Shown piece by piece: positions 16,641 to 24,546 of a stretch of 64,000 nucleotides of DNA (position 1 is the first letter of the stretch; every line of letters starts with the position of its first letter). The stretch covers positions 164,066 through 228,065 of the forward strand of contig NZ_LYUZ01000092.1 of the NCBI RefSeq assembly GCF_001679925.1, read 5' to 3'. A model generated the notes under the pieces. It was given only the letters and a program-made list of their open reading frames with translations. It had not been told where the DNA came from and did not search any database. Source of the DNA: Leisingera sp. JC1. GTDB taxonomy: Bacteria; Pseudomonadota; Alphaproteobacteria; Rhodobacterales; Rhodobacteraceae. The position numbers and the translations under genes were made by a program.

Positions 16641-17999
16641 CTACTTGTTGGGCAGCAGCACCAGCGCGAAGTCAGGAACCAGGGAGACCAGCACCCAGAC
16701 CCCGATCAGGGCTGCAAGGTAAGGAACCGTATAGCGGAGCAGGCGGAAATACGGAACACCGGTCACACCGGATGCGACGTATAGGTTCAGCCCGTAGGGC
16801 GGGGTGATGAAGCCGATGGAGGCACCGACCAGGAAGATCACCGAGAAGTGAATCGGATCGACCCCGACAGAGGCCGCAATGGGGGCCAGGATCGGCGCCA
16901 GGATGATGGTCACTGGCAGGCTTTCCAGCACCATGCCGGAGAAGAAAACGATGACCATCGAGGTGAACAGCACCGCGTGGTAGCCGCCCATCGAGGTGAC
17001 AAACCCGCCGATCGCCTGCTGCGCTCCGAGGAGCGACAATATCTGCTGCATCACCACCGAAATTGCGATCAGGGGTGCCAGGATGCCGGTGATCTGGGCC
17101 GAGCGCACCACGATGCCGGGGATCTGCGGGATGGTGAAGCCTTCGACCACCAGCATTTCGGCATAGGATTTCTCTTCCCAGGTCTTGTCGCTGCGGGCGC
17201 CGGTAATCTTGGTCACGACCCAGGACAGCACACCCGCGATGACGCAGAAGCCAACAGTCACACCCGCCGCTTCGGTGGGGGAGAACTTGCCGGTGTAGAT
17301 GCCCCACAGAACCAGCCCTATGGCAAAGAAGCCGAGCCAGGCTCCAAAGGCGGTTTTCAGGACCCGGTTCAGTTGCAAGGGAATTAGGAAGCCCCAGCCG
17401 TTCTTGCGGCAGATGATCCAGCAGGCGAGCTGCATGCCGATGACCATCATCGCGCCAGGCAGGATGCCCGCGACGAACAGGTCGGAAATCGGCAGGTTCA
17501 TCAGGAAACCGTAGACGATGAAGATGATCGACGGCGGGATGATGATGCCCACGGTGCCGCCTGCGGCGGCGGTGGCGGCAGAGAAGCGCTCGTCATAGCC
17601 GCCCTTAACCATTTCCGGGTGCAGCATCGAGCCGATTGTGGCGGTGGTTGCTGAGTTAGAGCCTGAAATGGCGGCAAACAACCCGCAGGCGCCAAGCGAA
17701 GCCATTGCCAGCCCGCCGCGCATCCAGCCGAGACAGGCGTAGGCAAAGTCAGAAAGGCGCCGGGCGATTCCGGACTGGTTGATCAGGTCGCCAGTCAGGA
17801 TGAACAGCGGCATCGCCAGGAGCGCAAAGCCCTTGTTGAACACATTCAGGAGCTCCGCACCCATGTTGTCGAGCGTCAGCCCCAGCACGAAGGAGCAGCC
17901 GATCACCCAATAGCCGATCACCAGCAGCACCGGCACGCCAAGCATGAACAGGAAGGTGACCCCAATCGAGATCAGCGTGACCCAGGTTCCCGTATCCAT
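16641..17999 (-). CDS. TRAP transporter large permease (DctM), second system
   Basis: The 452-residue membrane protein has the DctM signature throughout: GVPVLLVIGYW near the N-terminus, AISGSNSATTATIGSM at 112-127, IIIPPSIIFIVYG near 154, and FITPPYGLNLYVASGV near 396-411. It forms the channel of a TRAP importer with the DctQ encoded upstream. Its ATG overlaps the dctQ stop by one base (TAATG). Unlike the first system it lacks a long insertion, the length being close to normal. Its sequence differs clearly from the first DctM, so the two systems are not recent duplicates and probably take different substrates. Confidence 0.95.
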   Translation of the reverse strand: MDTGTWVTLISIGVTFLFMLGVPVLLVIGYWVIGCSFVLGLTLDNMGAELLNVFNKGFALLAMPLFILTGDLINQSGIARRLSDFAYACLGWMRGGLAMASLGACGLFAAISGSNSATTATIGSMLHPEMVKGGYDERFSAATAAAGGTVGIIIPPSIIFIVYGFLMNLPISDLFVAGILPGAMMVIGMQLACWIICRKNGWGFLIPLQLNRVLKTAFGAWLGFFAIGLVLWGIYTGKFSPTEAAGVTVGFCVIAGVLSWVVTKITGARSDKTWEEKSYAEMLVVEGFTIPQIPGIVVRSAQITGILAPLIAISVVMQQILSLLGAQQAIGGFVTSMGGYHAVLFTSMVIVFFSGMVLESLPVTIILAPILAPIAASVGVDPIHFSVIFLVGASIGFITPPYGLNLYVASGVTGVPYFRLLRYTVPYLAALIGVWVLVSLVPDFALVLLPNK

Positions 18000-18667
18000 T
18001 ACACGTCTCCTCCGATCACGGCCTGTTTGATCAGCGGCGCGCCGCTGCGGAAGTTTCCGATGTCGTCTGCCAGATTTTCAAACACCCGGGCGATCATCAG
18101 AACAAAGGACAGGGGTGCGGTGATCAGGAACCACCACTGCAGCACGCTGTCGGTGCCTAGAACAATCTGGAAGTTGGAGGCCGACAGCGCCGTCAGCCGG
18201 GTGGTGGTGACAAAGACGATCACCGCAAAGCCGAACCACAGCACCGCATCCAGGGCGAGGCAGCCCATCTGCGCCCAGCGCGGCATGACGGTGCGGAATT
18301 CCGAGAAGCTGAGATGGGTCCGCAGCCGCACATTAAAGGCCGCGCCGAACCAGGCCATGATCATGAACAGCAGCGGCGGAATGGTGGTGGACCAGGGCTG
18401 CTGGTTCTTGAACACGAAGCGGTCAATCACCCCCCAGAAAATGATGAAGGCAATCGCCAGGTAGCTCCACACCATGATGGTGCGCTCCAGATGACGGTCC
18501 AACAGCGGCACCAGCCGGTAGACTATCATCACCAGAAGACCGCCGATTGCGGCAGCGGCGGTGCCCAGCACCCAGGCGGCATTGCTTTCCAAAGCGTTAC
18601 GGATTTCCCAGCTGTCCTGGGACGCGAAGGCGCTGAAAATAGCGGCGATATCCGACCAAAGCTGCAT
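17999..18667 (-). CDS. TRAP transporter small permease (DctQ), second system
   Basis: The 222-residue protein has hydrophobic segments at about residues 30-52, 67-90, 100-116 and 130-160, and a further one at about 175-195, longer than the four-helix minimum. FVFKNQQPW and NVRLRTHLSFSEF lie in the loops. It is assigned to DctQ from its topology and position between dctP and dctM. ATG 18667 follows GGGGAGGAAC, a strong ribosome binding site. The long first section before the first conserved helix is typical of the larger DctQ subgroup that accompanies DctP proteins of about 400 residues. Confidence 0.88.
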   Translation of the reverse strand: MQLWSDIAAIFSAFASQDSWEIRNALESNAAWVLGTAAAAIGGLLVMIVYRLVPLLDRHLERTIMVWSYLAIAFIIFWGVIDRFVFKNQQPWSTTIPPLLFMIMAWFGAAFNVRLRTHLSFSEFRTVMPRWAQMGCLALDAVLWFGFAVIVFVTTTRLTALSASNFQIVLGTDSVLQWWFLITAPLSFVLMIARVFENLADDIGNFRSGAPLIKQAVIGGDV

Positions 18668-18696
18668 GTGTTCCTCCCCTCATTGCCCCTGTGATC

Positions 18697-18753
18697 CTGA
18701 CGGATCCTGTCAGGCAAACAAGGCCGACGCAGTCTGGCGCCGGCCCTATGCTC
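18697..18753 (-). promoter_or_regulatory. hairpins between dctP and dctQ, second system
   Basis: In the 102-base gap, a near-perfect palindrome CTGACGGATCCTGTCAG (about 18697-18713) and a GC-rich repeat around GGCCGACGC and GCGCCGGCC (about 18722-18745) can form stems on the minus-strand mRNA. As in the first TRAP operon, they probably separate expression of the binding protein from that of the permeases. Confidence 0.5.
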
Positions 18754-18769
18754 ATTGATCAGGCCTTTG

Positions 18770-20002
18770 TCAGCCCTTCCACCAGCGGCGCGGCTCCACG
18801 TTTTCGGGCTTCATGTCTTTGTCGACTTCGCGCGCGATGTTGTAGATTTCCTGGTAAGTGTCGATGCCGCCAGCCCATTTGTTCAGGCGGTCGCGCCACT
18901 GCTCCCATAGTTGCGGCTGGAACTCGGGTGAGCACATTTCCTCGGCCATGCGGATTTCGCTGTCCGGCAGGAATGCCGGTCGCACGCCGTGTTCCGCAAA
19001 CACCGTGCCCGGCAGCTGCGGGTCGGAGAAGCCGACGGTCTTCACCAGCGCCGCCTCGTTTGCAGCCTGCACATGGGCCTGTGCCCAATAGGCGCTCTCC
19101 ATCACCGCGTCCTGCAGGTAGCCTTCGAGGCCGTCAAAAACCTTGGCGGACATCGAGGTGTGCTCGGTGCCGCAGAAGAACTTGAGGTCAACGGACTGCG
19201 AAACCACCGGTGCCATGTTGGCATAGGCCACTGCGGAGGCCCAGGTTTCGGCGCCGTCGATCAGGCCCTGCTTCAAACCGTCGAGGGTTTCTTCCCAGGC
19301 CACTGGCACCGGGTTCAGGTTCAGCGCGTTCATGGCGATCCGGCCCAACTGAGTGCCGGTGACACGGTTTTTGGTGCCAAACAGCTGTTCCAGCTTGGTG
19401 ATGGTCGGCTGGTCCTTGTATTTCAAGCCCAGCTGGATGCCGCGCAGCTCGCAATGGCTGAACAGGAATTTCAGCCCGTGGCGCTTCTCCAACGGATCGC
19501 GCAGGATTTCTTGGCTCTTAGGGTGATAAAGGAAATGGTACTGGGACGCGCGGCCCGGGAACATAAAGGCATAGTCCAGCACGTTCAGGTAAGGTGCGCC
19601 GCCGGCCGAGTTCTGGGTTGAAGCGGCATAGATATCGACAATGCCCTGCTGCGTTTTCTCAACGCAGCTCAGCTGGCCGCAGATCTGGTTGTCGCCGATG
19701 AACTCAATGCGGATCTCGCCGTCTGTGCGTGCTTCCAAGTCACGGGCGAATTCCAGTGCCCCTGCCCGCTCGATCAGCAGGTTGCGCGCGTTGAAGCCCG
19801 AGGCGCCGAACTTCAGTGTGTGCTTGGCGGGCTTTGCGTAGCGTTTTTCATAGGTTGATTCCGCAGCGGAGGCGAGGTTCGCCAAACTCATCGCGCCACC
19901 AAAACTTCCTGCCGCCAGAAGGGTCGAGCTCATCCCGTAAGTCCCTGCCACCCGGAACAGATCCCGCCGCGTAATACGGCCCAGTTTGTTAGTCAGCCCC
20001 AT
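18770..20002 (-). CDS. TRAP transporter substrate-binding protein (DctP), second system
   Basis: The 410-residue protein starts at ATG 20002, directly behind AGGGAGGAG; an earlier in-frame ATG at 20023 would place that ribosome binding site inside the gene. The N-terminus has a twin-arginine signal (ITRRDLFRVAG near residues 9-19) cleaved near ASAAEST, so it is probably exported folded by Tat. The mature protein follows the DctP plan (KFGASGF, LEARTDGEIRIEFIGD, GTQLGRIAMNAL, DGLKQGLIDGAETW). It belongs to a larger DctP subgroup than the first system. Regulated by the linked IclR protein, most likely through the palindrome just upstream. Confidence 0.92.
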   Translation of the reverse strand: MGLTNKLGRITRRDLFRVAGTYGMSSTLLAAGSFGGAMSLANLASAAESTYEKRYAKPAKHTLKFGASGFNARNLLIERAGALEFARDLEARTDGEIRIEFIGDNQICGQLSCVEKTQQGIVDIYAASTQNSAGGAPYLNVLDYAFMFPGRASQYHFLYHPKSQEILRDPLEKRHGLKFLFSHCELRGIQLGLKYKDQPTITKLEQLFGTKNRVTGTQLGRIAMNALNLNPVPVAWEETLDGLKQGLIDGAETWASAVAYANMAPVVSQSVDLKFFCGTEHTSMSAKVFDGLEGYLQDAVMESAYWAQAHVQAANEAALVKTVGFSDPQLPGTVFAEHGVRPAFLPDSEIRMAEEMCSPEFQPQLWEQWRDRLNKWAGGIDTYQEIYNIAREVDKDMKPENVEPRRWWKG

Positions 20003-20026
20003 AATTCTCCTCCCTAAGATCAATTA

Positions 20027-20045
20027 TTGAGACGTTTCGTATCAA
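20027..20045. promoter_or_regulatory. imperfect palindrome in the dctP/GMC divergent promoter
   Basis: TTGAGACGTTTCGTATCAA has 8-base arms that match at seven positions around a 3-base centre. It lies midway between the divergent dctP and GMC genes (about 25 and 62 bases from their starts), the expected place for an IclR operator shared by both. Confidence 0.6.
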
Positions 20046-20106
20046 AAAACGCTAGACCAATTTGCGCATCCTGTATAGAAGTTTTTTCATCGGGAGTTCG
20101 GGAGGA

Positions 20107-21708
20107 ATGGATTTGGACGCGGATTTCATCGTCATCGGCGCTGGGTCTTCCGGCTGTGTTGTCGCCAATAGGTTGAGTGCAAACCCGCAAAACAAGGTGG
20201 TTCTGCTGGAAGCCGGAGGACGTGACACGAATCCCTGGATTCATATTCCGGTCGGCTATTTCAAAACCATGCACAACCCGTCGGTGGACTGGTGTTACAG
20301 GACCGAACCGGATCCGGGTCTTAATGGCCGCTCGATTGATTGGCCGCGAGGCAAGGTATTAGGAGGGTCTTCCTCGTTGAACGGACTTTTATATGTCCGC
20401 GGCCAAAAAGAGGATTACGACCGCTGGCGCCAGATGGGCAACGAAGGCTGGGGCTGGGAAGATGTCTTGCCGCTCTTCAAGCGCTCCGAAGATCAGGAGC
20501 GCGGCGCGGATGATTTCCATGGCACAGGCGGCCCGCTGGCGGTTTCAAACATGCGTATCCAGCGCCCAATCTGTGACGCATGGGTGGCTGCCGCGCAGGA
20601 AGCAGGATACCCGTTCAACCCCGATTACAACGGAGCCGAGCAAGAAGGCGTCGGCTACTTCCAGCTCACCACCCGTAACGGCCGGCGTTGCAGTGCGGCA
20701 GTCGCCTTCCTTAAACCTGCGCGGAACCGGCCCAATCTGCAGATCATCACAAATGCCCTCGTCGAAAAGATAAGTCTAGACGGGCGCCGGGTGACAGGCG
20801 TCAGCTACCTGGACAAAGCAGGCCAGCGCCACTCCATCACGGCCCGCAGGGAAGTCATCCTGTCCGGCGGTGCTATCAATTCACCGCAAACATTGATGCT
20901 GTCAGGTATCGGCCCGGCTGACCAGTTGCAGGCCAACGGTATCGAACCACTTGTCGATCTGCCCGGGGTAGGCCAAGGGCTGCAGGACCATCTGCAGGCA
21001 AGACTGGTTTACAAATGCAATGAACCAACGCTCAATGACGAAGTCCGCAGCCTGTTCAACCAGGCCCGGATCGCCTTGAAGTATGCGCTGTTCCGGGCCG
21101 GACCGATGACCATGGCGGCGAGTCTCGCAACCGGTTTCATGAAAACCCGGACTGAAGTGGCAACGCCTGACATCCAGTTCCATGTGCAGCCCTGGTCAGC
21201 GGACAGCCCCGGTGAAGGGGTACATCCATTTTCCGCCTTCACAATGTCGGTCTGCCAGCTGCGCCCCGAAAGCCGGGGCGAAATCCGGCTGAACGGGCCG
21301 GACCCCAGGACCTACCCAAAAATCTTTCCGAACTACCTTTCCGCCGAGACCGACTGCCGGACAATCGTCGACGGCATCAACATTGCCCGGCGCATTGCCC
21401 GGCACAATCCTCTGGCATCCAAGATTGCCGAGGAATTCCGCCCCAGCGCTGGCCTGGCAATGGAAGATTACGAAGGAACACTGGATTGGGCGCGCAGCAA
21501 CTCGGTTTCAATTTATCACCCCACTGGGACCTGCAAGATGGGAGCGGGGGAGAATGCAGTGGTAGATGAAAAGCTGCGGGTTCACGGCGTTGAGGGGCTG
21601 CGTGTAGCCGATTGCTCTATCATGCCGGAAATCGTCTCCGGCAACACCAATGCGCCCGCAATCATGATCGGGGAAAAGGCCAGTGATCTGATCGCCGAAA
21701 CTGGTTAA
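20107..21708 (+). CDS. GMC-family FAD oxidoreductase, choline/alcohol dehydrogenase-like
   Basis: The 533-residue flavoenzyme starts at ATG 20107 behind GGGAGG. FIVIGAGSSGCVVANRL near residues 7-23 binds FAD ADP, followed by GGSSSLNGLLYVRG near 86-99 and the second GMC signature GGAINSPQTLMLSGIGP near 258-274. The active-site histidine is H471 (YHPTGTCKMG) and the partner N515 (SGNTNAPAIMIG). The family oxidises alcohols such as choline, long-chain alcohols or polyethylene glycol. It is divergent from the TRAP operon with a shared operator, so the imported compound or its product is likely an alcohol. The exact substrate is not determinable. Confidence 0.94.
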   Translation: MDLDADFIVIGAGSSGCVVANRLSANPQNKVVLLEAGGRDTNPWIHIPVGYFKTMHNPSVDWCYRTEPDPGLNGRSIDWPRGKVLGGSSSLNGLLYVRGQKEDYDRWRQMGNEGWGWEDVLPLFKRSEDQERGADDFHGTGGPLAVSNMRIQRPICDAWVAAAQEAGYPFNPDYNGAEQEGVGYFQLTTRNGRRCSAAVAFLKPARNRPNLQIITNALVEKISLDGRRVTGVSYLDKAGQRHSITARREVILSGGAINSPQTLMLSGIGPADQLQANGIEPLVDLPGVGQGLQDHLQARLVYKCNEPTLNDEVRSLFNQARIALKYALFRAGPMTMAASLATGFMKTRTEVATPDIQFHVQPWSADSPGEGVHPFSAFTMSVCQLRPESRGEIRLNGPDPRTYPKIFPNYLSAETDCRTIVDGINIARRIARHNPLASKIAEEFRPSAGLAMEDYEGTLDWARSNSVSIYHPTGTCKMGAGENAVVDEKLRVHGVEGLRVADCSIMPEIVSGNTNAPAIMIGEKASDLIAETG

Positions 21709-21765
21709 ACCATTATTAGAGCGAATACTTAGGGTTCTGGTAAAGCTGAGAAAACAGAAGCACGC

Positions 21766-23319
21766 TTACCGTACCCAGACCTCTACCCTCCGGTTGATCT
21801 GGCGGCCCCAATCGCTATCATCGCAGGCCATCGGCAAGACCTCACCAAATCCCTCAGTCCGAATTTTCACGCGGCTGACGTCTGCGGTTTCCGCGGCCTT
21901 GATCACCGCATCACGCACAGCTCCAGCCCGCTTCATTGCGATCTGCCTGTTGCCATCGGCCGGGCCGACCCCATCGGAAAACCCCGCGAACACAAGCTCC
22001 TGAGCATCGAACTCGCCTGCTTCGAGCGCCCGGGCCAATTGTTCGATGTTGCTGCGGGACTGGGCGTCAGGGCGCGACGATCCCGGCTCGAACCGGAATG
22101 TGGCTGTTAATCTCCGCATCCCTCCCAGGGCGGTCACCAGCCGCTGCAATTCAGTCAGGCCGCCTTTCTGGTCTGCAGCCAGAATAGCATTGGACAGGCG
22201 GTTCCCCTGGCGGCTCACCGGGATTAGTTCCGGGGCCTGATCTACAAAACCTGCGCGGCGGATCACTGCCTGCGCAGCGGGTCCGCGCACATAAGCGAGG
22301 AAGTCGCGCGCTACCTTAGGCAGGCGCCGGGCCGGCAAGTATAAAAACATCGGCACGGTCAACGGGTAATCCTCGGTCTTTACCGCCTGCCGGCTGGCCT
22401 GCAGCGAAAATCCGCAAGGTCCTGAAAGGGTCAAAACCCGGGCTGCGCCTTTCTCAGCGTAACTGGCTATGCCGATGGCAAAGGGATCAATCAAAACCCG
22501 CCGGACCAGCGTGCTGCTGCGGTCATGACGGTTGATCTTGGCAGTAAAGCCTGCGCCGGTTGGCGCCATCAGTTTGTCTTCGACTGCTTGTGAGAGACCG
22601 GAACCGGACACAGGCATATGAATGGAAATGGGAGCATCTGGGCCGTCAAGCTCCTGCCAGTTGCTGATCCGGCCGGACAAGATACCAGCCAATTGCGGCA
22701 AGGTAACCTCACGCACGGGATTTGCCGGCGCGACAACTGGCACAAAAGCATCCAGCGCCAGGATCCTGCTGCGCCCGGTCCCGGTCAAATCCCCCAAACC
22801 TGCGGCCCGCGCGGCCTTGCGTTCCAAAACGCGGATCTCACGTGTTGCCATCGCAACATCGGCCTCATCCGCAACAAGCGCTGCGAACCCAGCATCTGTA
22901 TTACTGACTGCAAATGTAAACCGTGCGGCGGGCTTCTGCCCTCGCAGCAAGACATGGCTGAAGTTTCCCTCAGGCAGCGGCTCCCGGCGTGTCTGGTAGC
23001 CATTGCGCAACGCAAAGCCTTCAATCAGCGCCGGCAACAGCACCTCCGACATGGCGGAAGATCCAGCAAAAGTGATCTCCGCAACAAAGGCAGACAGGCT
23101 GGGACACCCTGGCCCATCGCAAGCCACACCGGAGCCATCCACGGTGAGCTCACCGAACTGTGTCTGTACTCGGTAGAATTCGCCATCAAACCCCAGCAGC
23201 GTGCCGGTGATCTCAACTGTGCCATCCGGAGAAGACAGGGTGACATCCTGAGCTGCAAGACCGCGTGCCAGGACTGTCAGAAAAAGTGCGGCACAAACGG
23301 CCGCACGCAAGAAGGTCAT
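21766..23319 (-). CDS. periplasmic binding domain fused to OmpA-like domain
   Basis: The 517-residue protein has a signal peptide (residues 1-23, cleaved at GLAAQ), a short beta region, a PstS-like phosphate-binding-type domain (about 80-345; FAGSSAMSEVLLPALIEGF, GSGLSQAVEDKL, PLTVPMFLYLP) and a C-terminal OmpA peptidoglycan-binding domain (about 395-517; FRFEPGSSRPDAQSRSNIEQL, FAGFSDGVGPADGNRQIAMKRA). The arrangement would tether a ligand-binding module to the cell wall. Known in roseobacters, its ligand is unknown. It follows the exported 306-residue protein by 24 bases, making an operon. Confidence 0.88.
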   Translation of the reverse strand: MTFLRAAVCAALFLTVLARGLAAQDVTLSSPDGTVEITGTLLGFDGEFYRVQTQFGELTVDGSGVACDGPGCPSLSAFVAEITFAGSSAMSEVLLPALIEGFALRNGYQTRREPLPEGNFSHVLLRGQKPAARFTFAVSNTDAGFAALVADEADVAMATREIRVLERKAARAAGLGDLTGTGRSRILALDAFVPVVAPANPVREVTLPQLAGILSGRISNWQELDGPDAPISIHMPVSGSGLSQAVEDKLMAPTGAGFTAKINRHDRSSTLVRRVLIDPFAIGIASYAEKGAARVLTLSGPCGFSLQASRQAVKTEDYPLTVPMFLYLPARRLPKVARDFLAYVRGPAAQAVIRRAGFVDQAPELIPVSRQGNRLSNAILAADQKGGLTELQRLVTALGGMRRLTATFRFEPGSSRPDAQSRSNIEQLARALEAGEFDAQELVFAGFSDGVGPADGNRQIAMKRAGAVRDAVIKAAETADVSRVKIRTEGFGEVLPMACDDSDWGRQINRRVEVWVR

Positions 23320-23343
23320 GTGGATACCTGAAGTTACCGCAAA

Positions 23344-24264
23344 TCAGTTGGCGGCAATCTTCAGGTCTTCGAGAAGATTATTCAACACCAGAAAGCTTCC
23401 CTGAGCTTCGCAATCTGGCATTCCCATCACCAGATCGCGGCTGCTGAGCCTGCCACCGGTCAATTGCAGCGCTTGTGCGAAGATATCCCGTCCGCAGTTT
23501 CCTCCGGTCACTTCGGCTTCTGCTGTCAAAGACACTGTTCCGGATTGACCCGGAAGGCTTGAGGGCAAGCTGTAAATTTCTGCGATCCTCGGAACCAGAA
23601 GGCTTTGTTCTCCCAGCCGATCTATCCGGCCCATGCCAGCATGGTCCTCTGCACCGTGCCAGACGTGCCCCTCACCTCCATAAGCGGCACCGAATTCCCG
23701 GGCGTGCAATTCGAGGCCGCTATTACCGCTCCACTGCACTACGACACGCTCAAAATCTTCGATACCATCAACCTCGGCCACCGCTACGGCACCGGAACCG
23801 GAACCGCTTTGAGTTTCAGCGATAAACACAGCAGTTCGTGTCAAGGCCGGCACAAAAGTTTCGTAACTCCCAGTGTCATCCAGGGAAACGGCGAAGCTCA
23901 TTCCGCTGTGATGCACTGTAAGACGCTCATTCGGGCGGCACGGGGCGTCAACGGACAGCTTAACCATCGCCAAAGGAGCTGCTTCGGCTTTAGCCATCGT
24001 CTGGCAGGAGGCTTCATTCACCGGTTCTGCCCTTGGCAAGCCAATTGTTTCAGAAGACGGGCTGGAAGGCGCGGAGGTCAGAGAAATCTTCTCGATCAGA
24101 AGGCTCTCCGTTTCCGGCTCCGCAAATGTCCCAGTATCTGCCGCGGCGGGCTGGCCGGTTTCGCCGGTCCCCCAACGCGTTTCGGATGCCTGCATATAGA
24201 CGCCGATGCCCAAGGCACCTGCAAGCGTCAATACCCCCGTCAGCATTACCTGTTTGGTCAGCAT
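23344..24264 (-). CDS. exported protein of unknown function
   Basis: The 306-residue product starts at ATG 24264 with AGGAGGG upstream; an earlier in-frame codon lacks a ribosome binding site. Residues 1-25 are a signal peptide or anchor (VMLTGVLTLAGALGIGVYM). The rest is a secreted, beta-rich, serine-rich protein with cysteines that could bridge (ASCQTMAK, DAPCRPNE, GNCGRDIF, MPDCEAQG). Homologues beside secA are sometimes annotated translocase, which the sequence does not support. It is co-transcribed with the PBP-OmpA fusion downstream, so both probably work at the cell wall. Confidence 0.78.
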   Translation of the reverse strand: MLTKQVMLTGVLTLAGALGIGVYMQASETRWGTGETGQPAAADTGTFAEPETESLLIEKISLTSAPSSPSSETIGLPRAEPVNEASCQTMAKAEAAPLAMVKLSVDAPCRPNERLTVHHSGMSFAVSLDDTGSYETFVPALTRTAVFIAETQSGSGSGAVAVAEVDGIEDFERVVVQWSGNSGLELHAREFGAAYGGEGHVWHGAEDHAGMGRIDRLGEQSLLVPRIAEIYSLPSSLPGQSGTVSLTAEAEVTGGNCGRDIFAQALQLTGGRLSSRDLVMGMPDCEAQGSFLVLNNLLEDLKIAAN

Positions 24265-24546
24265 GAAGCCCTCCTGAGACAGACTGCTTTTCACAGCCTG
24301 CCCCTCAATGACGGCCAGTTTGTGGCTGCAAGCGGGAGAAAATCCGGCGAATTACCAGCCTTCGTTGCGGTCCTGGAAACAAAATCAGGGGCACTCCCGC
24401 GCCTGCGGTTTTTGGGGCCGCGCAACGGCCTTAGGCCCGGCGCTGCACACAGCACAGCGCCTGACGGGAGCGCTCTTTGCCAAGTGTCCTGTCACGCAGC
24501 CCGCCAAGGGCCGCGAAACCGGAGACCGATAGGAACGAAAGGTCAA

